Shown here: piece after piece, positions 52,370 through 60,815 of the stretch
Layout of the letters: each line of letters opens with the position of its first letter
Position numbering within the stretch: position 1 is the first letter of the stretch
From: Phymatolithon calcareum
Taxonomy: Eukaryota > Rhodophyta > Florideophyceae > Hapalidiales
NCBI GenBank assembly: GCA_977006965.1
Contig: OZ345369.1
Location: 1,488,001-1,552,000 of the forward strand
Direction of reading: 5' to 3'
DNA: 64,000 nucleotides
Program-made: the position numbers and the translations under genes
The notes under the pieces: generated by a model
Told to the model about the DNA's origin: nothing
Database searches by the model: none
Seen by the model: only the letters and a program-made list of their open reading frames with translations

Positions 52370-54049
52370 TCAAGAAACAATCATGTCATCAAGTCTTGAC
52401 GCCAACGCCTTCAACTGTCCAGTAACCCTGGATATTCGCTCCAGTGGCTCTGCATAATTGAGAGAATCATTGATCTCCTTCGCACTGCCCTCATGGAATA
52501 AAGCGCGAACATTTGCTTCCTTTGCCAAATTCTCCGCGCTGGCAAGTTGTGTCTTAAGCAATCGAATCTCCTTTTCTTTTTCCTTCACCACATTCTCGAG
52601 CCCCACTATTTTCAAATCACGTTCAGAGATCGTTGCATCACGCTGTGCCACATCAGCGTCGCGAAGCGCAACCTGCTCCTCCAAGAACCGAATCCTTCCT
52701 ACACTCACGCTCGGTGAGTGCACCACACACCGTCGTGGACTCCCGACCTGCCGCGCGGTCTCCACCTTTTCGGGAATCTCCAACAACTGCACGACTTCCA
52801 TGTCCTTCTTAGGTGTCGCGGGCGAACTGGACGGCTCCGCCTGCACGGCCACTGACCGAGGTGGGCTTGCTCCAGCGCGCGTTTCAACCGCACGGCCATT
52901 CGCAACCTCTTGCATCCCGACATATGCCTCCACAGGTGCTTTCACACGCACCGGACTAGGCGGACTGTCTCCTGCGCGTGTCTCAGCCGCACGAGCACCG
53001 TTTCCAACATCCTGCATACCGGCATATGCCTCCACAGGCGCCCCCGTCGGCGCAACGTCAGCAGCGTCACTCGCACGCATTTTCGCCACATCCCACAACA
53101 GTACGGATCCATTCTCCGCAGCGGACACTGCAAACGAAGCATCACGAGCGACGGCAACACTGAGAACAGAATCCTCATGTCCATCCCAAACTCCGCCATC
53201 CTCTTCCTTCGGAGCCTCGCCACCAAGCGGCCAGAATCGCACATTCGTATCCGTGGAGCCAGAAACTGCAAACTCGCCACCAGGTGCGGCGGCAACAGCC
53301 CACACTCTATACTCATGTCCCGACAAAACAGCCTCTTCGCGCATGGTAGCAAGGTTCCATACACGCACCGTCTTATCCCCTCCGCAGGAGAGAATACGCG
53401 GCGTGGAACCTCCGCACATACCGACGTCGTGCACCCAGCCCGCATGGCCGGCAAACACATGCACGGCCTGCCCGCCGCCGGCGCGCACGTCCCACAAACG
53501 GACGGTTTTGTCCCGACCGGCGGATGCAAGAAGATGCACGGGATTGTCCTGCCCATCCGAGGAGGCGGCGATGCACACGGCGCGCGCCTCGCCTTTGTGA
53601 CCCTTCAGTCGGGCGACGCAGACGCCGGTTGCGGCATCCCATGCTTTGATTAAACCGTCCTTTCCGGACGTGGCGGTCAGACCGGGAGCGGCGGCCACGC
53701 CGGTGAGTGCGGCGCCGGAATGGGCTGCTTGGACTTGATGCGATTTTTGAAGGGTGTCGGAGAGGGAATAGAGGATAAGGGCACCACGTGAATCGACTGT
53801 GTAGATGCGAGAGTCGGACTCGAAGGCAAGTGCAGAGAGGGAGGGGGCAGCTACACGCAGCGTGGTTGGCAGGGTTTGCAGCGCTGTGCAGGGGGTTGAC
53901 AGGGAGGGGAGCTGCGGCAGCGATGTCACAACGAGGGTGCCAGGACCGGCTACGCAGGCGGCGGCGAGATAGGTGCCGGACGCAGAGAGCGAGATGGCGG
54001 ATACGGCGTGCGTCGAGAAGGCGGGCGGGGATGCGCCATTCGTTGCCAT
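52370..54049 (-). CDS. WD40 protein with C-terminal coiled coil
   Basis: A 559-aa protein from ATG 54049 (the longer frame upstream has no ATG). WD40 blades are visible at about 110-140 (DGLIKAWDAATG), 150-190 (GRDKTVRLWDVRAG), 200-233 (GDKTVRVWN), 243-274 and 290-322 (ENGSVLLWDVAKM), with more degenerate blades before them. A Pro/Ser/Ala linker contains a 34-residue duplication: APVEAYAGMQDVGNG (337) and APVEAYVGMQEVANG (371). Residues of about 470-530 are a heptad-rich coiled coil (RFLEEQVALRDADVAQRD..., KEKEKEIRLLKTQLASAE). It is a scaffold-type protein with no recognised orthologue. The domain order recalls NEDD1/autophagy-type scaffolds, but I cannot assign a complex. Confidence 0.92.
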   Translation of the reverse strand: MATNGASPPAFSTHAVSAISLSASGTYLAAACVAGPGTLVVTSLPQLPSLSTPCTALQTLPTTLRVAAPSLSALAFESDSRIYTVDSRGALILYSLSDTLQKSHQVQAAHSGAALTGVAAAPGLTATSGKDGLIKAWDAATGVCVARLKGHKGEARAVCIAASSDGQDNPVHLLASAGRDKTVRLWDVRAGGGQAVHVFAGHAGWVHDVGMCGGSTPRILSCGGDKTVRVWNLATMREEAVLSGHEYRVWAVAAAPGGEFAVSGSTDTNVRFWPLGGEAPKEEDGGVWDGHEDSVLSVAVARDASFAVSAAENGSVLLWDVAKMRASDAADVAPTGAPVEAYAGMQDVGNGARAAETRAGDSPPSPVRVKAPVEAYVGMQEVANGRAVETRAGASPPRSVAVQAEPSSSPATPKKDMEVVQLLEIPEKVETARQVGSPRRCVVHSPSVSVGRIRFLEEQVALRDADVAQRDATISERDLKIVGLENVVKEKEKEIRLLKTQLASAENLAKEANVRALFHEGSAKEINDSLNYAEPLERISRVTGQLKALASRLDDMIVS

Positions 54050-54154
54050 AGTGGGGGGGAGAGGTGTGTGGGGGAGGGTGTTCTGGCTCGATTTGGAAAG
54101 AGAAGACTTGAGAAGCACTGTTGATGGCGACGGCCACTGCGGGGTGGATGCGGC

Positions 54155-54990
54155 TGTACAGTACTGTACGAGGTGTAGGCCGATGGGTTGGGTACAGTAC
54201 AGAAAAAATGCGGTCGGTCGGTGCCTCCCTCAGTGCAGTGCTCCCAATCTCAACGCGCTGTCGTGCTGGCATTCTAAGTCACTGTAAGACTGCGTGCATT
54301 ACATTAGAGACGTATTGTATCCAATGTGCGAGCGACAAGGCTTGCGCAGCAATAGATGGTTACTCTACGGTAGGCTGTACAGTAGCAAGAAAGACGTGCC
54401 TGTGCAGAGTATGCCCGATGAGATGCGAGAAAAAGCAAGGGAAAGAGCTGAATGTTGCACAAAAAATGTGGTTTCGGGAGCGTTTTAAGATAAACGAACA
54501 AATAATATTTGAGGCAGAAAGGAATAACACCTCTTCTGAGGCGCGCCTCAAAAAATATAAATTGTTTTAACAATGCTGCATGCAGAAGCTGCTAGTTGGT
54601 GTTAGTGATTTTCTAGAGAACTGCATCTCGATTCTTCGACTGGCACCTTGAGACGTCTGGACTAGTTCCTTAATATTCGTATCGCTGTCCCTGCAGTCAG
54701 GGACTCGAACGTACAGTACGCCATTTCCCGTCGACACAGTAAAAGCCAGCCGCCTGAAATTCGTTGAATTGCATGACAAATTATTTTATGTTCCCCAGAT
54801 AATCCACTGATCGATTCTGAAGCCCTTTTCCTCCCCAAAAGTAAACAACCCGCAGCACGGCATTAACTGGCACCGGAAAGCCACAACATTGCCAGAGATA
54901 TTCATCGACAACATCGATGAACGTGGACACCTCACACAGTCACCCACGACAGCGACCTTGAGAGGCACTTGCAAGTTTCATACAGTAGGA
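54155..54990. repeat. TACTGTACAGTA-type motifs
   Basis: tgtacagtactgtac at 54155-54169, with partial copies at about 54194, 54375, 54711 and 54981. Confidence 0.7.
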
Positions 54991-55087
54991 CATTCCCTCT
55001 GCGACATCCAACTTTCTCATCATAATGACATCAACGGTTCACGAAATCCATAGCTTTAGTTGCATAACTTTAGTTATGGTATTTATC

Positions 55088-55222
55088 GCTCTTCCGGTAA
55101 AGCTATTTCACCAGGAAATGATGGCTAGATTCACAGCGGGATTTTCATGTGAGTGCACACGGGAAGACTCGGAGCTACATAAGCGGGCGATGAAAAGCGG
55201 GGACTTTCAGCGCGCGTTGAGT
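55088..55222 (+). repeat. Direct repeat, left copy
   Basis: About 135 bp starting cttccggtaaagct. It matches 55732-55866 with about a tenth of positions changed. Confidence 0.88.
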
Positions 55223-55224
55223 TG

Positions 55225-55369
55225 GATGGTCAAGTGCGGCTCGTGCGCAGTCTCCAGTTTCCGTACGTACAAGTGCATCACAGCGCTTTTTCAGGAAGGG
55301 GCCCTGCTCGTTTCGACGATCGCATTCTGCTCGCCGTCACCGGCTCTCCAAAAATCGGAGTCTATGACA
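55225..55369 (+). repeat. Inverted duplication, left arm (WD40-like relic)
   Basis: About 145 bp from gatggtcaagtgcggctc to gtctatgaca. Its reverse complement lies at 55470-55613. It is the partner of the 55362-55691 frame. Confidence 0.88.
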
Positions 55370-55691
55370 GAGTTGTCCAATAGGAATCGTGTTCACATAT
55401 TTTAATGACGGTAGCCTGATGCATACTGCACGTATAAAACGGAATCTCGGCGACTGCGTCGGTGGATATGTCATAGACTTCGATTTTTGGAGATCCGCCG
55501 ACGGCGAGCAGAATGCTATCGCCGAAACGAGCAGGGCCCCTTCTTGAAAAAGCGAGGTGATGCACTTGTATGTCCGGAAACTGGAGACTGCGCAGGAGCC
55601 GCATTTGATCATCAAATATACACATCTGCGTCTCGAGGCCGCCTGACGCTACGATAAACGTTTTGTTCTTGTTCGACCAAGCTTCCTCCAT
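55362..55691 (-). pseudogene. WD40-like gene fragment, 109 aa
   Basis: An ATG-started frame with beta-propeller-like segments (TFIVASGGLETQMCIFDD, GDSILLAVGGSPKIEVYDIS). It looks like one or two blades of a larger WD-repeat protein. A second, inverted and more damaged copy lies at 55225-55369. No full WD gene is attached, so this is probably a captured fragment. The parent gene is not in this window: the WD40 gene at 52370 is not similar. Confidence 0.4.
55470..55613 (-). repeat. Inverted duplication, right arm
   Basis: Reverse complement of 55225-55369 with scattered substitutions. The spacer is about 100 bp. Confidence 0.88.
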
Positions 55692-55731
55692 GCCGGGAAT
55701 CTATTGTCAACGCCACGGCACGGTGATTGTC

Positions 55732-55866
55732 GCTTCCGGTAAAGCTCTTTCACCACGAAATGGTAGCTGGATTCACAGTGGGATTTTCATGTGAGTGCAG
55801 GCGAGAAGACTCGGAGCTACATGAGCGGGCGATGAAAAGCAGGGACTTTCAGCGCACGTTGAGTGA
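55732..55866 (+). repeat. Direct repeat, right copy
   Basis: Second copy of the repeat at 55088-55222. The two direct copies bracket the inverted duplication. Confidence 0.88.
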
Positions 55867-55917
55867 CTCACTTGAATCGGATCTTGAAACGCCCACACGT
55901 ATCATACCTCTAGGTCG

Positions 55918-55962
55918 AAAATACCATAACTATAGTTACTATACCTGTAGTTATGGTATTTT
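55918..55962. repeat. Perfect 15-bp hairpin
   Basis: Arms aaaataccataacta and tagttatggtatttt, with a 15-nt loop. Similar cataact..agttatg palindromes lie at about 55063-55078 and 56215-56230. Confidence 0.85.
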
Positions 55963-58196
55963 CCAAGATAGGAGATTTTCGGTAGCATCAAAAATTCAAA
56001 AGCCGATGAAGAAATGATGTAGTAAATAACTAGAGAACCTTTGCTGACATGGTGCGCTCGTTTGTGTTTGTGGAATAAAGTCCCAGTAGCTTGCTTCATG
56101 TTATCGCGGGCCGGACATAAGGCAACTGACGACATCTCTTTACTCGAAGCCAACTGCCGCATTCGGCAGAGCCCAGCAGCGCACTTACTGCCCTGCAGAA
56201 ACCTGTCTCTTTATAACTGAAGTTATGGTAAAGCGCGAGAACGAGCTAAGAATATATTCTTTGACATCATAGGCAGCACGTGCCTTTATGCTCTTATCCG
56301 AGGTGATGGGCTCATTCCATCAGTTCCTATTTGTGCTCCTATAATCAGCACAGCACTATCCCTTCTCCTAGATTGTCGCACGCAATTCGATGCACTTCTC
56401 TCTGTGTATCGATCGATAGACTTTGCTCACTTAGACAAGCAGTTACACTTAGCCCGTCTTGATGTAGATATGGTCCTTTCAAAAATCGTCTACTGCGACC
56501 CTCGGAGAGACTTACCGAGAAATTACATTCGTCTAGTATTACTGAGGGTTCTCTACGTCCATTTGAAGATGGGAATCTTTAACACCCTAGAGATGTACAC
56601 TCAGATCCGCCGACCTAACAAGACAAATAGCAAGGCAAAACAAGTTGCTGTGGATATGTGAGGCGCCAGGTGCACGCAAAAACCATTTCTCGTCCAACTG
56701 AAAATATAGACATGGTCCAAGAGAGAGCTGAAACTCGTCATTTTCGCAAACGAACGTATCCTGTTGGAAGACCATGGCCATAGTGACATGCTCAAGCCGG
56801 CATGCGAGGTCTCGCTGGACGCGCATGTCGGAGTAGAAAATGACAGCGCGAGGTACATGTACGAGACAAGTAAGTCGGAAAAGAAGAGCGAACTAGGGAG
56901 AAAAGAAGTACCAAGATGTCCGAATGACGCGGATGTCAAAAAAATTTCCAACGCGGAGATTCTCTTTGAAGGACGGCGACGGTAGTAGACAATAAACTAC
57001 AAAGCGGATGGATGTGGAGCTTCCCAAACGTCTCCACCTTGTGCATCTTCGAGCAGCTTTGCTATTCTGTATGTTTCAAAACTAGTATTTCTTCCGGAGC
57101 CGCAAGGATGTGGACGCGGTTCGACATAGCCTTTATGAAAAGCCGAAATACAGCTGGAAGGAGGGCACTTCGGAGCAGTGCAACACCGCCGTTCCCATCG
57201 CAGGACGGACAGATCGAGTATACAGTTTTCGGCCGTTCAGTTGTTCGAACGGAAGGTACACCGCATCCTACGGGATGTCCACTTTTTCGCACAAGACTTG
57301 CTTGGACTTGTTCTGCGGTTCAGTACTTTTCGGAACCTTGAACAATACATGACCAAAAAAATGGCCCAAAGGATAGAGTGACCTTTTATGTACACTAAGT
57401 ACTTTGCCAAGACATTCAAACTATTGTCGGCATGCATCATCAGGAGATCCTTTTGCAAAGAGGAGCCCTAGGAATGGAGCATGACACAAATCCAGTGGTC
57501 GTCAATCCTTTAAAGTTTGCGGTACTATCATCTCCTCGGCGGGCATGCTGAGGCATTCATTGCCCTGTCTTCTGTGGCTTCATAGATATTGGCTGCGATA
57601 AATGGGAGTGACGATTGCATCCCCTATTCGCTGTTCCCTTCCATCTGTGTAGTTACCTGAGGCCATTGTCTCTTTGCTATGCCGGTCCATATCTTGCTCT
57701 CTCTCCACGTCACTCGTTTCAATAGTCGCCCGTTGCCATCTGCATCCCGAGCGGGTGAACTACCGTAACATTTCTTAAGGTCGGTCCAGAAAGGTGGGTC
57801 GTGCACTCCACTTCTGCTTTTTGCGCTCCCGCCGTGCTGAATTGGAGAATCTCCCATGGGACAAAAACGAGCAGATGTGAAGGAGCGTTTGTTTGACCTG
57901 CCCTACAGTGAAAATGTACTGTAAGCAAATATACCGAGCGCAACATAAGCACCTTTCTAAGGACTGCTTTCGAAACGACCGTTTTCCCCCTATGTATGAT
58001 CATACCGATCGTTCCATTCGTCGAACTCACCGCTTCAAGATCGTCCTTTGGTGCCGTCTCCTCTGTGCCTCGGTTCTGCGCCTTCACCGCACGGTGCGGT
58101 CTTCTCCGCACGCACTAAGCCACCTGAGCTTCCCGCGCATCTGCGCGGACGACAGCTGCCAAAATCGAGGACGTAATCTTTACCATCGGTGGCGAG

Positions 58197-60500
58197 ATGG
58201 CCTCGGCCCCATCTGTGCATCACTCGTCGCCCGCCAAGCCAGCAGAGGCTGCAGAGGAGACGGCCGATGAAGACGCCACCATCACCGAGCATGTTGAGCA
58301 AGAGGAGGAAAACGCAACTGCGCTTATCGAAGAGCCTGACTCCGCTGTCACTACCGCTGCAGTGTCGGCTCCAGCGCCGCAGTCCGCGATTCAGCCGTCT
58401 CCACGCCCAACATCATTGAGACCGGCGTTTTCAACAACTAAGCCTCCGCGGATAATTCAGGAACATTTCGATGTCGCCACATATAAACTTGACCTTGCTC
58501 ATGGATACGTCGAGGCTAATTGTCGCCACTGTTCGTCTACAATTAAGGGGCAACGAAATGTGACCTCCAACTTTATCCAGCACATGCGACGGCGTCATCC
58601 TGATGCGTACGAGCAGTTTGCAGTCAAATCCACACCGCGCGTCAAACGCCCGCGTATCTCGCAACCGGAACCACCGGCCGTTGAACCGCATTCTGCAAAC
58701 GCGGACGCCGTCGAAGCCGGCACTACAGCGCCGGAAAATGCGTTTGCTTCGCCAACGTCTGCGCCAGCAGCGACGCCAATTGCTCGTCCCCCCACGGCTT
58801 CTACATCAGGAGCGCAGCCATCAAGGTCGCGACACGGCCCTGGGAATGGGAAGAGTAATTTACGAGAGCGGATAAGCGCCGCATCGGTTGTGGCCAGTAT
58901 TGTGGAGGCCGCGGCGATTGAAAAACACGGCCCGGATATCACGCTTGAGCGTGCGCTTGTCTCCCCAACGTACCGTGGGGTAATTGTAACACCATGTGAA
59001 TTTGCAGAGCGACTTTCGCGCAAACTTAATGGACATGTATGGATCAAACGTGAAGATGCACAATTGTCAGGGTCTCCTATTTTCCGGGCGGCGTTTAACT
59101 ACATTTCTGGAACTCCGACTAGTCGGGCAGGTGTGCTGGTGGGAATGCCGAGTGCGCCCGCTGTTGCTCTTGCTGCGCAAAGGAACAATAAGCCGTGCAT
59201 GGCTTATGTGCCGTCGACGACGCCACATGCCACTCTGCGAGCTTTGCAAAAATATGGTGCGAATGTGCATATCGCTGGAGAATCGGACGCGGAAAGTAGT
59301 CGCATTGCTCTGAGTAAGGCGGCAACTATAAATAGGACGTATGTTGATCTGGCTGGAAAGCATCTGCTGACGGGGTACGCGGAAGCTACGGCTGGATATG
59401 CGACGTTGGCTTTGGAAATTCTACAACACTTGCCGCTGGCTGATAAGGTGTTTATGGCAGCCGGAAATGCACTCATGTTTTCTGGGGTGTCGTCAGTGTT
59501 GCAGCGACTGGGACAAAATGCGAAATTGTACGCTGTGCGGCTTGCTGATACACCACCTGCTGGAGGAACGGGGATGGATGTTGAAGGGAGCGGACATGAA
59601 GTGGGGACCAGCACTGCAAATGGAACCGATGGGCAACGTGTCGGTGCAGAGGACGAGGAATGGATTCGGGGACGTCCAAGACCATCATGGAGCACAGCAG
59701 CGCCGACAGAAGCGGAGGATAACGACGACGGGGATTGGAAAGCGTTTGTGACTGAGACTGTAACAGTTTCGCGTGCGGAGATGTCGATGGCTGTGAAAAG
59801 CGTGTTTGAAGACTGTGACGGCACAATGCTGGCGCCAATGGGGGCTATATCGGTGGCCGGGGCGGTGAAGCACTACGAAAAGGAGCAAGTGCCGCACGGG
59901 CGTTATGTTTGTGTAGTGAGCGACCCGTTGCGGGACTTTGAAGTTCTGCGTATGGTGACTGGAGACTGTGAACGTTTGGACGAAGAGCATTTTGTGGCAA
60001 CATTGGACAGCGATTGCCGAGATGACCATATCGTGACCGGGTTGTTTGCATCGCTGTACGCAATGAATGAGAATCGACCAAGAATTACGCATCTGCAATA
60101 TGATGGGAAATGGCCGTTTGTTATGGGGGTGTCTGTGGACAATCGTGAGAGACATGTCATGCATCTGTCCGCACTCGGCTTTAGGGTACAGCAAACAGTG
60201 GCTGAAGTGTCGCCTGAAGATGTTTATGTCGGTGCTGCGGAAAACGTGTGCCGACACGTTAATGCGCTGCCGGAACACACCAGTGTGGCATACGCGGTGC
60301 GAATCTACGAGGAACAAATGGCAGTTCTAAAATTTCTTGCAGAGCCGCCGGCCGACGCAATCATGCGAAGCTTCTCGTATCGGCATGATGGTGGGGAGCT
60401 TGGCTGCGTCGTGGTGAAGTACACGGTCAGCAGCACAGATCGGGTCATCGATGTTGAGAACGAGCTGCGAATGCGCTGCCATTCATTCCGTAGAGTGTGA
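58197..60500 (+). CDS. BED zinc finger fused to a degenerate threonine deaminase-like protein
   Basis: A 767-aa single-exon protein from ATG 58197. After an acidic, disordered start, residues 88-140 form a BED-type zinc finger with Cys109, Cys112, His129 and His134 (NFIQHMRRRH), which normally binds DNA. A disordered basic linker follows. From about 245 the protein follows the fold-type II PLP enzyme threonine deaminase. SPTYRGVIVTPCEFAERLS matches the start of the family, and KLNGHVWIKREDAQ matches its VWLKREDLQ block. At the PLP lysine, SFKxRGA reads SPIFRAA, so Ile295 replaces Lys. The phosphate-binding GGGGL loop reads AAGNALM (421-427). The last ~130 residues, with FSYRHDGGELGCVVV, resemble its ACT-like regulatory domain. 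Catalysis is very unlikely; an amino-acid-responsive DNA-binding regulator is my inference. Confidence 0.84.
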   Translation: MASAPSVHHSSPAKPAEAAEETADEDATITEHVEQEEENATALIEEPDSAVTTAAVSAPAPQSAIQPSPRPTSLRPAFSTTKPPRIIQEHFDVATYKLDLAHGYVEANCRHCSSTIKGQRNVTSNFIQHMRRRHPDAYEQFAVKSTPRVKRPRISQPEPPAVEPHSANADAVEAGTTAPENAFASPTSAPAATPIARPPTASTSGAQPSRSRHGPGNGKSNLRERISAASVVASIVEAAAIEKHGPDITLERALVSPTYRGVIVTPCEFAERLSRKLNGHVWIKREDAQLSGSPIFRAAFNYISGTPTSRAGVLVGMPSAPAVALAAQRNNKPCMAYVPSTTPHATLRALQKYGANVHIAGESDAESSRIALSKAATINRTYVDLAGKHLLTGYAEATAGYATLALEILQHLPLADKVFMAAGNALMFSGVSSVLQRLGQNAKLYAVRLADTPPAGGTGMDVEGSGHEVGTSTANGTDGQRVGAEDEEWIRGRPRPSWSTAAPTEAEDNDDGDWKAFVTETVTVSRAEMSMAVKSVFEDCDGTMLAPMGAISVAGAVKHYEKEQVPHGRYVCVVSDPLRDFEVLRMVTGDCERLDEEHFVATLDSDCRDDHIVTGLFASLYAMNENRPRITHLQYDGKWPFVMGVSVDNRERHVMHLSALGFRVQQTVAEVSPEDVYVGAAENVCRHVNALPEHTSVAYAVRIYEEQMAVLKFLAEPPADAIMRSFSYRHDGGELGCVVVKYTVSSTDRVIDVENELRMRCHSFRRV

Positions 60501-60815
60501 GGCAGGTGTGAGATCTTCATCTATGGGGATCGCATTAAAATGTGCTCTATGACTGGGCGGCGTGAGATACAACCATGAATCCTACCCGAAGTCATATCGA
60601 ACGTCACCCAATCACTAACTGCCGTGCTAATCGTGTTACCCTACCACGCATCCCCATTGGGTATTACCGTTCTAACACACTTGCGCGGTCAGATATTGCA
60701 CACGCGCCTAGCCGCATGGGTATTATTTACCATGTGAGATGAGAAGTGCACTTCTCATTCCCGCGCGGCCCATCTCGCCCCCTCCCCCCCCGCCAAGGCC
60801 TCCTGCGCACACAGG
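60501..60815. other. Intergenic
   Basis: 315 bp between two co-oriented genes. It contains an atgagaagtgcacttctcat palindrome (60740-60759) and a C-tract just before the downstream ATG. No gene is seen. Confidence 0.5.

Larger units (their letters stand above)
54050..58196. other. Gene-poor gap with duplicated WD40-like relic
   Basis: 4.1 kb. It contains TACTGTACAGTA-type motifs (54155-54990), direct and inverted duplications at 55088-55866, and repeated ccataact/agttatgg palindromes. I do not recognise the weak frame at 56404-56661, which lacks an ATG. The last 200 bp should hold the promoter of the BED gene. Confidence 0.55.

Noticed and set aside
54690-54725. Possible tRNA T-arm (gttcgagtccc on the minus strand)
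   Set aside because: The flanking bases do not form the T stem, and no acceptor or anticodon arm is found.
59685-60317. Minus-strand 210-aa frame inside the BED/deaminase-like gene
   Set aside because: His/Cys-rich shadow frame with no domain. The plus frame has clear family blocks.
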